Shown: positions 30,926 to 41,500, numbered from the stretch's first letter. The stretch: DNA of 64,000 bases from Microcoleus sp. AS-A8 (GCA_039962225.1 JAMPKV010000007.1:248001-312000); one strand, 5' to 3'. Made by a program: numbers and translations. Notes: generated by a model not told the origin, from the letters alone.

Positions 30926-32320
30926 ATGTTCAAGTCGCGTCGCCGCTCTTATCGAAAGCCCCGTCGTTCATTGCCACTCCCACTCATCCTCGTAGCTATC
31001 CCTCTAGCTTTGATTCTCCTGGAATTGTCGGTACGGCTTTTCGTTGGTGTTACGGGTAAAAGCGCTGAATTAGCAGCTTATGAAGGTCAACCAGCTAATG
31101 TCACCGCTTACTGTCTCCAGTTCCTGAGTCAAGAAAAAAAGCCCTACGACGGTTTACCCGACCGTGGACGCCTTGCCGCCCAACCCAGTCTAGCTGGAGG
31201 CTACAAATTAGTCGGCAACCAAAAGAATAGTTTCTGGCAGATTAATGAGCAGGGTTTCCGCGACGACAACCCAGTTCCCTTAGAAAAAGCCAAAGAAGAA
31301 ATCAGAATTTTTCTTTTAGGTGGCTCTACCGCTTTCGGTCAATGGAGTGCCAGTAACCAAGCAACCGCGACCATAGCAAAGAAGCTGGAAGTCCGTCTGA
31401 ACGAACGGGTGGCGCAGCAGAGGAGTTCTCCCCAAAAGTACCGACCGATACCGTTGCCAGTCTATAAACCGGAACTAGAAAAAGCACTGACTTTGCCACC
31501 GAAACTTCGAGAGGGTCAGTATCGAGTAATTAATGCGGCTGTACCAGGCTATGCCTCTGGAAATCAACTGGCTCAGCTAGCCCTGCAAATTTTGCCCTAC
31601 ACTCCAGATGCTGTGATTGTTTTGGATGGATATACCGACCTGATGCTGCCCAGTCATAAAGCTCAAACGGATATTCCCGAAATCGACGGCTTCTTGAACA
31701 ACGCACCAAGACACTTATGGGCTTACCTCACTGGGAAATTGACCGATTGGATTACCGATACTTATTTAGTGAAAGCTATACAGTACTGGCTATTGCGTCC
31801 GCAGCCATCAGTCAGTCAGCTCAGTTTGGTGGTCACGGAAAAGACCGCGCCCTTAGAACAACATCTTGCTCCTGACCCGACTGAACTACAGCGTCGTGTG
31901 GCACGATACCACAACTTCCACAAGCAAATGGTCAAGCTGACGACAGGGGCAAACATTCCTTTATTGATTGCTGTTCAGCCAGAAATTACAGGTCGCGGTA
32001 CGCGTCAGCTTTCGCGCGATGAGCAAAAGCTTTTAAAGGAATTGGGAGCTATTTACAAACAACGGGTACAAACAGGGTACGCCCAGTTGGAGAAAGTCAC
32101 ACAAAAACTACAGGAGGCGTTTCCCAAAAATGTGAAAACTCTATACTTTTACAATCTTTACGAAAACTTTCCCAGTCGAGCGTTTTATGACGCCATTCAC
32201 TTGACCGAGGAAGGGAACGCCCTGCTAGCAGAGCAATTGTATCAGGCGATCGCAACTGTACCCAAGCTACAAGTGGCTCCCCCCAAAAAAAGGGGGATTG
32301 GGAATGATAACGAAGGATGA
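30926..32320 (+). CDS. Membrane-anchored SGNH/GDSL-type hydrolase
   Basis: 464 residues. A basic N-terminus and one membrane helix (about 17-40, LPLILVAIPLALILLELSVRLFV) anchor a periplasmic SGNH-like domain: LGGSTAFGQ (nucleophile Ser block), NAAVPGYASGN (Gly/Asn blocks), LDGYTD, and DAIHLTEEGN with the catalytic Asp-His near the C-terminus. Possibly an esterase or acyltransferase accessory acting on cell-envelope sugars. The last residues (KKRGIGNDNEG) look like run-on sequence. Confidence 0.82.
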   Translation: MFKSRRRSYRKPRRSLPLPLILVAIPLALILLELSVRLFVGVTGKSAELAAYEGQPANVTAYCLQFLSQEKKPYDGLPDRGRLAAQPSLAGGYKLVGNQKNSFWQINEQGFRDDNPVPLEKAKEEIRIFLLGGSTAFGQWSASNQATATIAKKLEVRLNERVAQQRSSPQKYRPIPLPVYKPELEKALTLPPKLREGQYRVINAAVPGYASGNQLAQLALQILPYTPDAVIVLDGYTDLMLPSHKAQTDIPEIDGFLNNAPRHLWAYLTGKLTDWITDTYLVKAIQYWLLRPQPSVSQLSLVVTEKTAPLEQHLAPDPTELQRRVARYHNFHKQMVKLTTGANIPLLIAVQPEITGRGTRQLSRDEQKLLKELGAIYKQRVQTGYAQLEKVTQKLQEAFPKNVKTLYFYNLYENFPSRAFYDAIHLTEEGNALLAEQLYQAIATVPKLQVAPPKKRGIGNDNEG

Positions 32321-32444
32321 AGGATGAAGAAGGGAAATTTTATACGAGGCGATGTCCTCATATGAACTCCAGCGCGGCGCTAATACCCTTCACACTTCAT
32401 ACTTCACACTTCATACTTTCCCAGCCCCTACTGCTTGCAAGCAA

Positions 32445-32789
32445 TTACATTCCGGGAAGATTTAGCCCACTGGTGAGTTCTTCCATGCGTTCGCGCATCG
32501 TCGCGGTGGACTTATCGTAGGCATCTCTCATGGCTATTGTCACGAGTTCAGAAAGTGCTTCTGCGCCCTGACCCATAGCATCGGGAGAAATGGTTACTCG
32601 TATCGGCTCTTGGTTACCGCTAAGAACAACCTTGACAGTACCATCGTCTGAGGAACCCTCAATCTCCATCTGCTCCAATTCTTCCTGAAGCTGTTTGGCA
32701 CCTTGTTGAACCTCTTGGGCTTTTTTGAATGCCTCGGCAAGCTCTTTCATCTTGCCTAAACCGAAGCCAAATCCTTGTCCTTTTGTCAT
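32445..32789 (-). CDS. YbaB/EbfC nucleoid-associated protein
   Basis: 114 residues of the YbaB family: helical [37 protein letters not shown], strand-rich [23 protein letters not shown], and a C-terminal helical segment. Dimeric DNA-binding protein. It lies downstream of murC-murB on the same strand. Confidence 0.93.
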   Translation of the reverse strand: MTKGQGFGFGLGKMKELAEAFKKAQEVQQGAKQLQEELEQMEIEGSSDDGTVKVVLSGNQEPIRVTISPDAMGQGAEALSELVTIAMRDAYDKSTATMRERMEELTSGLNLPGM

Positions 32790-32909
32790 AAAAATCTCCG
32801 GGAAGTCTGGGAACCCACTCCTTCCAGGGGTGGGAGGAAAGACAACTCAGCAGCTAAAGCTGCCTACAGTAGTCTTAATCTTAGTACTACTCGTGTCTCT
32901 GTAACAGCT

Positions 32910-33887
32910 TTAGACGGGTTGAAACTCGCCTAATATTTTCACCTCTGGCTCTAACCAGAGTGACCAATGCTGTTCTACTTGTTGTTGAATATGACGAATG
33001 ATTTGGAAGATATCGCTGGCTTGGGCACCGCCACAATTGAGGATAAAGTTGGCATGGCGCTCCGCGACTTGAGCACCACCAATGGTGTAGCCTTTTAGGC
33101 CGAGTTGTTCAATTAACCAAGCCGCCGGACGAGTATCGGGATTGCGAAAGACGCTTCCACAACTGGGTAAGTGATAAGGCTGAGAGCGTCGTCGTTGCTC
33201 TAAATGTTGAGAGGTTGCGGCTCGAACTTGAACTGGATCAGCGCCCGGTTTTAACTGAAAGGTTGCCTCAACGACTAAGCGATCGCCGCATTGTAAGCTA
33301 GAGGTACGGTACTGAAAGCCCAAGTCTTGAGGGGTTAGCTCCTCTATGACTCCTGTCGGTGAAAGAGTTTGGGCATTGACCAATATATCTGCTGTGCAGT
33401 TTTTGTGCGCTCCTGCATTCATGACGACTGCACCACCGACGGTACCAGGAATGCCCACCGCCCACTCTAGCCCTTCCCAACCGCGTTCTGCGGCTTGCCA
33501 TGCCAGACGAGCAATGGGTTCACCAGCACCGGCTGTGACTGTCCCTGTTTCCTCGTCGAACTGGGTGCGGCGTAAATGGCGAGTACAGATCACTAAACCG
33601 GGCAAGCCGCGATCGCTAATTAATAAATTGGAACCCGCCCCCAATAGCGTTAGGGGCAATCCTTGAGAGTGCCCCCACTCAAAGCTCGCTTGCAGATCTT
33701 CTAGGCGTTGGGGAGCAACGTACCACTCGGCTGGACCTCCGACTCGAAATGAGGTCAAGCTAGCTAAAGAGGCTTGAGCTCGGAGCGGGCAATCGGTTCC
33801 GGGCAGGTAAAGCAGCGACTCGTTATAAAGTATTTTCTTTTGGGTGAGTGTGCTATTAACACGGGGGGGATCGTGGGACAGAGTCAT
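32910..33887 (-). CDS. murB: UDP-N-acetylenolpyruvoylglucosamine reductase
   Basis: 325 residues. FAD-binding PCMH domain with SFRVGGPAEW, LGAGSNLLI and GIPGTVGGAVVMNAGA; C-terminal substrate domain with the proton-donor Ser in CGSVFRNP and Glu in LEPEVKILG. NADPH-dependent reduction to UDP-MurNAc in peptidoglycan synthesis. It lies 182 bp after murC, forming a murC-murB pair as in other cyanobacteria. Confidence 0.96.
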   Translation of the reverse strand: MTLSHDPPRVNSTLTQKKILYNESLLYLPGTDCPLRAQASLASLTSFRVGGPAEWYVAPQRLEDLQASFEWGHSQGLPLTLLGAGSNLLISDRGLPGLVICTRHLRRTQFDEETGTVTAGAGEPIARLAWQAAERGWEGLEWAVGIPGTVGGAVVMNAGAHKNCTADILVNAQTLSPTGVIEELTPQDLGFQYRTSSLQCGDRLVVEATFQLKPGADPVQVRAATSQHLEQRRRSQPYHLPSCGSVFRNPDTRPAAWLIEQLGLKGYTIGGAQVAERHANFILNCGGAQASDIFQIIRHIQQQVEQHWSLWLEPEVKILGEFQPV

Positions 33888-34069
33888 ATTAATATGCGTG
33901 AAAAGAATGCCAATGGGTCTTGGGCAATGGAGTTGGGGCCAACCGTATGGTTCTGGGTTTAATTGAGTGTGAATTATGCGCTTGGGTTTTGCGATTGGGG
34001 GTTAGGAGCGGGATTTGGGGTTCAGCTTCCCAGTCCGAGCCCCCCATGCCGAGAGTGCCTCCATCAAAC

Positions 34070-35662
34070 TCAGGCTTTCTGGCTCAACTCTTTGGAGCTA
34101 TCGCTGTCAGCCTTTTGATAAAATTCCATCACCTGGGGAATAATTTGATTGAGATTGCCCGCTCCCAAAAACAGGGCAAGGTCTCCAGGTTGGAGGGTTT
34201 GTGTGAGAAATTCGGTGACAGACTCTAGAGTGGGTTGGTAATACACCCTCTTACTCTCGTGACAAGCCCCGTTCGCTGAATTCTGCGAGGCAGCACAGAT
34301 CTCATCTCGAACCCGTTGGCCTGTTATTTGTCCTAAGTTGGGTTCGCCAGCACTATAAATATCGGTAATCACCACAATGTCAGCATTGTCGAATGCTTTA
34401 GCAAATTCTGACAAGAATGTCAAGGTGCGGCTGTAGCGGTGGGGCTGAAAAATTGCCACAATGCGTTGTTGCTCGGACGGTAGTCCTAGAGTTTCGCCTC
34501 CCCGCAAGCGGGCGGCTGCGAGTGTTGCCTCGATTTCACTAGGGTGATGGGCATAGTCATCGACAAACGAGATGCCATTGCACTTACCCCGCAACTCAAA
34601 GCGGCGCTTCGCTCCTTCAAAGGTAGCGATCGCCGACTCGATCACGTTAAACTCTAAACCCAGATATCGCCCTACGGCTACGGCGGCTAAGGCGTTGCTG
34701 AGATTGTGTTTACCCAGCAGCTTCAGATGTAACTCACCCAAAACCTGATCGCCTTCCCACACACAGGCTGTAGTCCCAAACGGTTGATATCTCACATTAT
34801 CAACGCTGTAGTCAGCACCAACATCTCTCCGCAGGCTATAACTTTTGGTAAGTTTGAGACGCGATCTCACCGTCTCACAATCAATACACCCGATTAACGT
34901 TTGGCAGTGTTGAGCAAACGTCTCGAAGATGCTAATCACCTCTTCGAGTGACTCATAGTGGTCTGGATGATCCAACTCAATATTAGTAATGACACCAATC
35001 TTCGGAGAAAGCTTGGCTAAAGACCCATCCGACTCATCCGCTTCGGCAACAAGATAAGGACTCTCCCCTAAGCGCGCATTACCCTCCCATGCATCGACCT
35101 CACCCCCTACGACAATCGTGGGATCAAGACCCGCTTGCATTAGGAGATAACCAATCAAACTACTCGTTGTTGTTTTGCCATGAGTTCCTGCAACTGCAAT
35201 GCTTTGGTAATCTTGAATCAAAGCAGCCAGTAAGTCCGAGCGATGAAAAATAGGATAGCCTCGTTCTAAAGCCGCCTGATACTCAGAATTAAATGGATTA
35301 ATCGCGGTTGAACAAATGACTTGAGGCAAGTCTAAGGGAACTTTTTCCGTCGGTAGGAGCGAGTTCGATTTTGAGGGTTCACACGAGATTCCCGCATTCG
35401 TACTCATACCAATCGCGGTCGGGAATGCTTCATAGATGGACTCGCTTCCTGTTCGGAAAAATTCCAAGTTAGTCGCATCTTGCTTTCTAAAAAGATGAGC
35501 ACCGACCGCTTGCAAACGTCGAGTAATATGCGTCGAACGAAGGTCTGACCCAGATACAGGGAGTTGACGCTTTGCTAGAACGTAGGCAAGGGCTGACATG
35601 CCAATTCCACCAATCCCGATGAAATGAAATGGCTTCCCGCTAAAATCAACATTATTCGGCAT
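34070..35662 (-). CDS. murC: UDP-N-acetylmuramate-L-alanine ligase
   Basis: 530 residues. N-terminal FIGIGGIGMSALA, ATP loop GTHGKTTTSS, NIELDHPDHY, and DDYAHHPSEI are all present. About 40-60 residues longer than typical, owing to insertions near residues 60-100 (FRTGSESIYEAFPTAIG...) and in the C-terminal domain (AASQNSANGACHES). Cytoplasmic; adds L-Ala to UDP-MurNAc. Start ATG 35662. Confidence 0.96.
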   Translation of the reverse strand: MPNNVDFSGKPFHFIGIGGIGMSALAYVLAKRQLPVSGSDLRSTHITRRLQAVGAHLFRKQDATNLEFFRTGSESIYEAFPTAIGMSTNAGISCEPSKSNSLLPTEKVPLDLPQVICSTAINPFNSEYQAALERGYPIFHRSDLLAALIQDYQSIAVAGTHGKTTTSSLIGYLLMQAGLDPTIVVGGEVDAWEGNARLGESPYLVAEADESDGSLAKLSPKIGVITNIELDHPDHYESLEEVISIFETFAQHCQTLIGCIDCETVRSRLKLTKSYSLRRDVGADYSVDNVRYQPFGTTACVWEGDQVLGELHLKLLGKHNLSNALAAVAVGRYLGLEFNVIESAIATFEGAKRRFELRGKCNGISFVDDYAHHPSEIEATLAAARLRGGETLGLPSEQQRIVAIFQPHRYSRTLTFLSEFAKAFDNADIVVITDIYSAGEPNLGQITGQRVRDEICAASQNSANGACHESKRVYYQPTLESVTEFLTQTLQPGDLALFLGAGNLNQIIPQVMEFYQKADSDSSKELSQKA

Positions 35663-36014
35663 CTTGACTCCTTACACACCACACCACACAAGCCTACTGT
35701 GCCAATAACACGCGCTATCATATCAAGAATTGATTTTTCAAGATATAGCGAACAAGAGATTTATCTGAAGTTTCTCGCTATAGGTCTACTTATGATAGAT
35801 TGTGTTATTGGTCAGTTGGATTTTTCTATCCCTAGACGGTTTTTATTATTAAACATATAGGCTAAATCCTGATCCGGAAACTTAAATCAAGGAATGACAT
35901 TCCTAAACCCCAGGCGCGAGTTGCCAAATGTCGCGCTCGACTGGCTCCGTCACGCCAGTACCCTCCAGCGATTAATCCTAACCTTGAGTTAGTCTAATCT
36001 GTGCTGAATTGCGT
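35663..36014. other. Divergent intergenic region murC / nadD
   Basis: About 350 bp between divergently transcribed genes, expected to hold both promoters. An AT-rich tract with inverted halves around 35725-35790 is visible, but I cannot assign a promoter with confidence. No gene seen. Confidence 0.5.
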
Positions 36015-36680
36015 ATGGAACGAATAGCCATTTTGGGCGGCACATTCGATCCGGTTCACTGGGGACACCTGAAGATTGCCGAGACAGCATTGAGCCAGCT
36101 AGAGCTGGAAAGGGTGATTTGGGTACCCGTTCACCGTCCTCCCCATAAACGTGGGCGACGCTATGAGCATCGGCGGTTAATGGTGGAAATCGCGATCGCA
36201 CAAAACTCAGCGTTTGTCCTCGATCCGAGGCAAGCCAATCATACTGAACCCGATTTTGCGAGCGATACTTTAGCTGACCTTCAAGATACATATCCTAACC
36301 GCCAGTGGTTCTGGATTGTCGGTCTAGACGCCTTCCAGACTTTACCACGATGGTACTGCCGTGAACGACTGATTCCAGCGTGTGATTGGTTAGTGGCACC
36401 CCGCCCTCTGGCTATGACTTCAACTGATGCTGGAGTCTCAACCCGTACTAGTCATCCCCAGGAAATCGATTTCCAAGCAAGCTGGCTGTGTCAACAAGTC
36501 GCTGAGCAGCTAGCCTCTCAAGATATCCCGATTCGCTGGCAGATGCTACAAATGACACCCCTTAAGATCTCATCCAGCCTGATTCGTCAGTACTGCTCTC
36601 AACGCCACTCTATTCGCGACTGGGTGCCAGAAGGGGTCCGAGCTTATATTACTACCCACAACCTCTATGTAGAAAATTAG
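36015..36680 (+). CDS. nadD: Nicotinate-nucleotide adenylyltransferase
   Basis: 221 residues from ATG 36015. Nucleotidyltransferase signature GGTFDPVHWGHLKIAE at the N-terminus, and the C-terminal ISSSLIRQYCSQR matches the ISSTxIR motif. Adenylates nicotinate mononucleotide in NAD synthesis. Confidence 0.94.
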   Translation: MERIAILGGTFDPVHWGHLKIAETALSQLELERVIWVPVHRPPHKRGRRYEHRRLMVEIAIAQNSAFVLDPRQANHTEPDFASDTLADLQDTYPNRQWFWIVGLDAFQTLPRWYCRERLIPACDWLVAPRPLAMTSTDAGVSTRTSHPQEIDFQASWLCQQVAEQLASQDIPIRWQMLQMTPLKISSSLIRQYCSQRHSIRDWVPEGVRAYITTHNLYVEN

Positions 36681-36951
36681 GGATTAAGCGTTTGACATAG
36701 AGGCAGGGAAAGGTAAGCCCAGCGAATAGACATGGGGTAAGGGGGAAAACTTGCTCAATAATCCTGGACAGAAATTCGTTCCCTCTCCTGCTTCCCTGCT
36801 CTCACGCTCTTGTCCGCCGCCGCTTTTGCTTCTCCATTGTCCCTTCTCAACATCCTTAACTAAATTACCTGTTAGAAATACTCATGCTTTGCGATATGAT
36901 CGGGAATATTAAAAAAGTATTTACTTAGTTGAAGACAGAGGGCAAGACGCA

Positions 36952-37968
36952 GTGATTAGAGTAGCGATCAATGGGTTTGGGCGCATCGGCCGCAACTTCG
37001 CACGATGCTGGCTGACCAGAGAAAACAGTCAGATAGACTTAGTGGGCATTAACGATACTTCTGACCCCAGAACCAATGCCCACCTGCTGAAATATGACAC
37101 CATGCTGGGGACATTGGATGCTGATATCAGCGCTGATGATAACTCCATCATCGTTAACGGTAAAACCATTAAGTGTGTATCCGATCGCAATCCGCTAAAC
37201 TTGCCCTGGGCTGATTGGGGAATTGACTTAATCATCGAATCGACGGGTGTCTTTATTGACAAAGACGGAGCTTCCAAGCATATCGCAGCCGGAGCCAAAA
37301 AAGTGCTGATTACAGCTCCTGGCAAAGGCCCGGATGTTGCTACCTTTGTGGTAGGCGTTAATCATAACGACTATGACCACAGCAAGCACAATATTGTTAG
37401 CAATGCTAGCTGTACCACCAACTGTCTAGCTCCTTTTGCCAAGGTGCTTCATGAACACTTTGGCATCATTAAAGGGACGATGACGACGACCCACAGCTAC
37501 ACCGGGGATCAACGTCTTCTGGATGCCAGCCACCGGGATGTTCGTAGGGCAAGAGCGGCAGCGATGAACATCGTGCCAACCACCACCGGTGCAGCAAAAG
37601 CCGTGGGTTTGGTTCTACCCGAACTGAAAGGTAAGTTGAATGGTATTGCCTTGCGGGTACCAACCCCGAATGTGTCCGTGGTCGATTTGGTGGTTCAAGT
37701 CGAGAAAAGCACCATCGCTGAGCAGGTGAATGACGTTCTCAGAGGTGCCGCCCAAGGCGAACTCAAGGGCGTTCTAGAATACAGTGACCTGCCGCTGGTT
37801 TCCTCAGACTATAAGGGTCATGATGCTTCTTCGATTGTGGATGCCAGTCTGACCATGGTCATGGGTGGCGATATGGTCAAAGTTGTTGCCTGGTATGACA
37901 ACGAGTGGGGCTACTCTCAGCGCGTTGTAGATTTGGCTGAGCACATGGCGAAGAATTGGCAGAGTTAG
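36952..37968 (+). CDS. gap2: Glyceraldehyde-3-phosphate dehydrogenase (Calvin-cycle type)
   Basis: 338 residues from GTG 36952. NAD(P)-binding [13 protein letters not shown] and the catalytic Cys in [12 protein letters not shown]. The [16 protein letters not shown] region is characteristic of cyanobacterial Gap2, the dual NADP/NAD enzyme used in carbon fixation and gluconeogenesis. A terminator follows at 38068. Confidence 0.95.
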   Translation: MIRVAINGFGRIGRNFARCWLTRENSQIDLVGINDTSDPRTNAHLLKYDTMLGTLDADISADDNSIIVNGKTIKCVSDRNPLNLPWADWGIDLIIESTGVFIDKDGASKHIAAGAKKVLITAPGKGPDVATFVVGVNHNDYDHSKHNIVSNASCTTNCLAPFAKVLHEHFGIIKGTMTTTHSYTGDQRLLDASHRDVRRARAAAMNIVPTTTGAAKAVGLVLPELKGKLNGIALRVPTPNVSVVDLVVQVEKSTIAEQVNDVLRGAAQGELKGVLEYSDLPLVSSDYKGHDASSIVDASLTMVMGGDMVKVVAWYDNEWGYSQRVVDLAEHMAKNWQS

Positions 37969-38067
37969 CAAAGAGATTTGAGGTTTTAGATTGGCGATTT
38001 TGGCGCAAGCACACTGACATCTAACAAGCTCAAATCTAAGTCTAAATTTGCTGTTGTTGGATCTATC

Positions 38068-38099
38068 TGAGGGTAACCGACTGGGTTGCCCTCATTTTT
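38068..38099 (+). terminator. Rho-independent terminator of gap2
   Basis: Stem TGAGGGTAACC / GGTTGCCCTCA (one G-T pair), a 5-nt loop, then TTTTT. Confidence 0.9.
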
Positions 38100-38246
38100 G
38101 TCACAGTTATTCACACAAAGATCGGTGTCTATTCATCTTTCGCTTGCGGTCGCTCACGACATGCGGCTTGTAAGCACTGAGGAATAAAATTCATCCGTCC
38201 AATACTCAAAACCCACAGAGAAAATCCGAGAAACGATCGCCCAATC

Positions 38247-39266
38247 TCAAAAATGCTGAAATCCCCTACTCAGCGTCAACCGTTCCTCAGTAAAAGTGCC
38301 AGCGCTGTCTCTTAACCAAACCTCATTACCCCTGGTAATCGTACCAATCACAGTGGCTCCTTCACCTAGTTGTGTCACCAAGGTTTCAGCAGGTTCTGGA
38401 GGCAAACACAGTACGAGTTCAAAGTCTTCACCGCCATATAACGCCCAGTTCATCGCCTGCTCTGGGGACAAGAACTGACTCCAGGGCGCTGGCAAGGAAA
38501 TCTTCGTGCGTTCAATAACAGCACCCACGCCACTAGCACGGCAAATTTGGATAACGGCATCGGCTAACCCATCGCTGCTATCCATTCCAGCTAGGGTAAT
38601 GGGTAATGGAGAATCTAAAATTTTCCCCAAATTAGGCAGGATATCAAGTCTGGGTTTGGGGCGTTGGTGAGCTTGGATGAAACGCGATCGCTCATCTTCA
38701 CTCAAATTTTCCCCTAACTCTGGGTTGAGCAGTAATTCTAACCCGGCTCGCGAGGCACCATGAACGCCTGTAACCACAATCGCATCCCCAACTTGGGCAG
38801 CATTGCGGCGGATCATCCGGGCAGGGGAAACTTGCCCGAAAGCGGTAATTGCGAGACTAACAACGGGCGATCGCACCACATCACCGCCAACAATCTCTGT
38901 ATTGTATTGCTGCAAGCAATCAGTTAGACCTTGGTAGACTCTCTCTACCCAACTGACTGAAGTCTCACTCCTAATACTTAAACCCACCGTAATCCCTAAC
39001 GGGGATGCTCCCATTGCCGCTAAATCTGATAAATTAGCCGCCGCCGCACGCCAACCAACATCTTCTGGTGAGGTGGTGCGATCGCTAAAATGCACTCCAT
39101 CCACCAAAACATCCGTTGTCACGACCAACGATTGCCCCGACTCTGGAAATGGAAGGACGGCAGCATCATCGCCCACAATATCTCTAGGGCAAAATTGCTG
39201 CAAGCGTTCCAGAAGTCCCTGTTCCCCAATGTCTCGAACGAGTAGGGAGGACAGTTCACCACTCAT
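38247..39266 (-). CDS. thiL: Thiamine-monophosphate kinase
   Basis: 339 residues of the ThiL/PurM-like ATP-binding fold: GDDAAVLPFP, VTTDVLVDGVHF, RAAAANLSDLAAMGASPLG, and IVGGDVVRSP. Phosphorylates thiamine monophosphate to the diphosphate. The start overlaps the stop of the 111-residue gene upstream by 4 bp, forming a three-gene operon with the cyclophilin. Confidence 0.95.
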   Translation of the reverse strand: MSGELSSLLVRDIGEQGLLERLQQFCPRDIVGDDAAVLPFPESGQSLVVTTDVLVDGVHFSDRTTSPEDVGWRAAAANLSDLAAMGASPLGITVGLSIRSETSVSWVERVYQGLTDCLQQYNTEIVGGDVVRSPVVSLAITAFGQVSPARMIRRNAAQVGDAIVVTGVHGASRAGLELLLNPELGENLSEDERSRFIQAHQRPKPRLDILPNLGKILDSPLPITLAGMDSSDGLADAVIQICRASGVGAVIERTKISLPAPWSQFLSPEQAMNWALYGGEDFELVLCLPPEPAETLVTQLGEGATVIGTITRGNEVWLRDSAGTFTEERLTLSRGFQHF

Positions 39267-39598
39267 GCCGATTTATCAGCATGAGGACGCCGCTGAATCT
39301 TCGGGAAGCGATAGAAGGTGTCCCCATCAGCATCTACTTCGGGAACTGCTCCAAACATCTTCACCTGACGCTCTAGATACTTCCGCGCTTGCTCCACATC
39401 TACTCTCGATGCTGCCGTTAGCTGAATCAGAGAGATACAACTGCTTTGCTCTTCAAGGAGCTGATAGAAGGAATCATCCAACTGCTGACGATTGAAGGCC
39501 GTTTCCAACTGCTGCTGGCGATTTAGGGGGCCAACACGCAGAAATACGCCCGCCAGAATGACGAGCGTAATCACCAGTACTAAATCAACAATTGGCAT
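39263..39598 (-). CDS. Conserved membrane-anchored protein in the cyclophilin-thiL operon
   Basis: 111 residues. One N-terminal membrane helix (VDLVLVITLVILAGVFL), then a soluble winged-helix-like region (YQLLEEQSSCISLIQLTAASRVDVEQARKYLERQVKMFGAVPEVDADGDTFYRF) resembling a DNA- or protein-binding wHTH. It lies 14 bp after the cyclophilin gene and overlaps thiL. Function unknown. Confidence 0.75.
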   Translation of the reverse strand: MPIVDLVLVITLVILAGVFLRVGPLNRQQQLETAFNRQQLDDSFYQLLEEQSSCISLIQLTAASRVDVEQARKYLERQVKMFGAVPEVDADGDTFYRFPKIQRRPHADKSA

Positions 39599-39612
39599 TG
39601 AGAATCGAGCAA

Positions 39613-40929
39613 CTACGAGGTTGGGGTGTCAAGTATCGTGGGTTGAGAATTAGGAGTGATTACTGCTTCTGGCTTGGCTATAGCCTCAGTAATTTGCGAA
39701 TTGACTAAATTCTCAGCCTCTTCAACCACTTTAGCGGATTCAATTTCATCCCGCTTTGTAGATGTTTGCTTTTGCCCAGATGAAGCTTCCGCGACTTGGG
39801 GTGTGACCAAATTCTCGGCTCCCTTCACAACTTTAGCGGATTGGATGACATCGCCCTCTTTCAGCTTTTCGAGTACCTCTTTGCCCTCGACGAGATAGCC
39901 AAAGACAGAATAACGTCCATCTAGAAGGTTGAGACCGGCTGGGGTTAATTCGGGTTCAAACAGGAAGAAGAAGAACTGAGATGAGCCACCATTCGGGTCA
40001 TCGCCTGGACGCGCCATAGCGACGGTACCGTAGGCAGAGAAGGGCAGTACCGGCTGGTCACGGTAACGACCTGCGTCTTCTAAGGTAATGCCATAGACTG
40101 GCTCGGAGTCTCCTCTGACGAGGACTTCTAGGGGAATGGCTCGGTATTCGCCTGTTGCGGGGTCAACAAAACCCTCTTGTTTTCCCGGTGGATCACCAAC
40201 TTGTAACACGTAGAAGTCTTCGGCGCGGATAAACTCCAGTCCGTTATAAAACCCTCGCTGAACCAAGTCCACAAAGTTACCAGCCGTAACAGGGGCACTG
40301 TAGCCATCAACCACTACGGTTAAGTTACCTTTGTTGGTGGTCATTTCTACAGTGGCGCGGCCTTTGAGCTGAGGCAGGTTGCTGTACTCTGCGGGTACCT
40401 CAAAGGGAAATTTCCCCATCATCAACTCTTCAAGTTCACCCACTTGATCGAGGATTTGACCCCGCAGAATCAAGATCTGTTCTTTATCTTTCGCTTCAAC
40501 CGCTTCTCGGATTGAGGCAATGCCTTGATTCATTTGAGCAATCAAGGCTTCGGCTTGGGGTTGTTTCTCAATAGGGATGTCGGCGAGAAGTTTCTGTGCG
40601 CGATCGCTCAAAATTGTAGCCGCTTTGGTAATATCTCTACCGACCGGACTCCAGCGCTTAGCCCGTAATTGTGTGGAAATATCTTCAAGACTGGCTTGAA
40701 TATCCCGCACAGGCTGATTGTCAATCGGTAGCGAATATCGCAACAAGGCTTTGCCATCTGTGATCGCATTTCCCACGGGTAATCGGCTTTCACGGGCGGG
40801 TTGGCTGTTCCCCGAATCCCACCAAGCCCCAGACAAACCTAGGGAGAGCGTAACTAAGAGCAGCGCTAGGAGGCTGGTCTGTGTCAAGCGTTTGTACCAA
40901 TCAAGCTTGAGAATTTTTGAAAATCGCAT
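39613..40929 (-). CDS. Cyclophilin-type peptidyl-prolyl isomerase (TLP40-like)
   Basis: 438 residues. Signal peptide or anchor (LLALLLVTLSLGLSG), a helical N-terminal domain (about 55-180), and a cyclophilin domain (about 195-375: VDGYSAPVTAGNFVDLVQRGFYNGLEF, SSQFFFFLFEP, GRYSVFGYLVEG). The layout matches plant TLP40 of the thylakoid lumen, linked to photosystem II repair. The C-terminus contains an imperfect duplication of the motif SAKVV-AENLV-Q-EA. Confidence 0.9.
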   Translation of the reverse strand: MRFSKILKLDWYKRLTQTSLLALLLVTLSLGLSGAWWDSGNSQPARESRLPVGNAITDGKALLRYSLPIDNQPVRDIQASLEDISTQLRAKRWSPVGRDITKAATILSDRAQKLLADIPIEKQPQAEALIAQMNQGIASIREAVEAKDKEQILILRGQILDQVGELEELMMGKFPFEVPAEYSNLPQLKGRATVEMTTNKGNLTVVVDGYSAPVTAGNFVDLVQRGFYNGLEFIRAEDFYVLQVGDPPGKQEGFVDPATGEYRAIPLEVLVRGDSEPVYGITLEDAGRYRDQPVLPFSAYGTVAMARPGDDPNGGSSQFFFFLFEPELTPAGLNLLDGRYSVFGYLVEGKEVLEKLKEGDVIQSAKVVKGAENLVTPQVAEASSGQKQTSTKRDEIESAKVVEEAENLVNSQITEAIAKPEAVITPNSQPTILDTPTS

Positions 40930-41500
40930 AGCTATATCACTGAAGACTTCGCACCATTAGGTTTGAGGCTTATCCACAGCATGAAAGAACTTTATTTTTC
41001 ATATTGCCATGAAGGGTTACACCTTAGACGGTTGAAGGTTGAAGCTTAGCAGGTCGAGCCAATTGGCAAATTGTCATTCAAGAAGGCAGAAGGCAGAAGA
41101 AGGAAGGCAGAAGGGAACCCATTGAAAGGGGTTTCAATCCCCTTTCAATTGGGAGCCATCAAACCGAAGTTTTGTTTATGGGCTTCATACCCTTACTCCT
41201 TAAAAGTCGTGGGCCAAGGATAAAGACATTTCTTCTGCCGTCTGCCGTCTGCCGTCTGCCGTCTGCCGTCTACCGTCTACCGTCTACCTTCTACCTTCTG
41301 CCTTCTGCCTTCTGCCTTCTGCCTTCTACCTTCTACCTTCTGCCTTCTGTCCTCGTATGATCTCCGGTTTGCCTTTTCTGGTGAAACCGGATTTTCCCAC
41401 CTACAATCTTTGATGACCGCAACAGAGGTAAAATAAAGTGCCGATAGCCAAGCAGTAGCGAGTCTATCGAGCGTCTTGTTCTGCCCTTTGAAACAGGTTC
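40930..41500. other. Non-coding interval with heptanucleotide repeats before efp
   Basis: About 570 bp. No gene; short frames here are low-complexity translations of the repeat. Contains AAGGCAGAAGG repeats near 41080-41115 and the long tandem tract at 41231-41349. The efp promoter is expected near the 3' end. Confidence 0.6.
41231..41349. repeat. Tandem 7-bp repeat tract (STRR)
   Basis: About 17 consecutive units of CTGCCGT, CTACCGT, CTACCTT and CTGCCTT. A short tandemly repeated repetitive sequence of the kind common in cyanobacterial genomes. Confidence 0.95.

Noticed and set aside
38247-39266. TPP riboswitch upstream of thiL
   Set aside because: thiL overlaps the preceding gene by 4 bp, and no riboswitch-like sequence was seen upstream of the operon.
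41231-41349. Repeat tract as CRISPR
   Set aside because: Unit is only 7 bp, without spacers.
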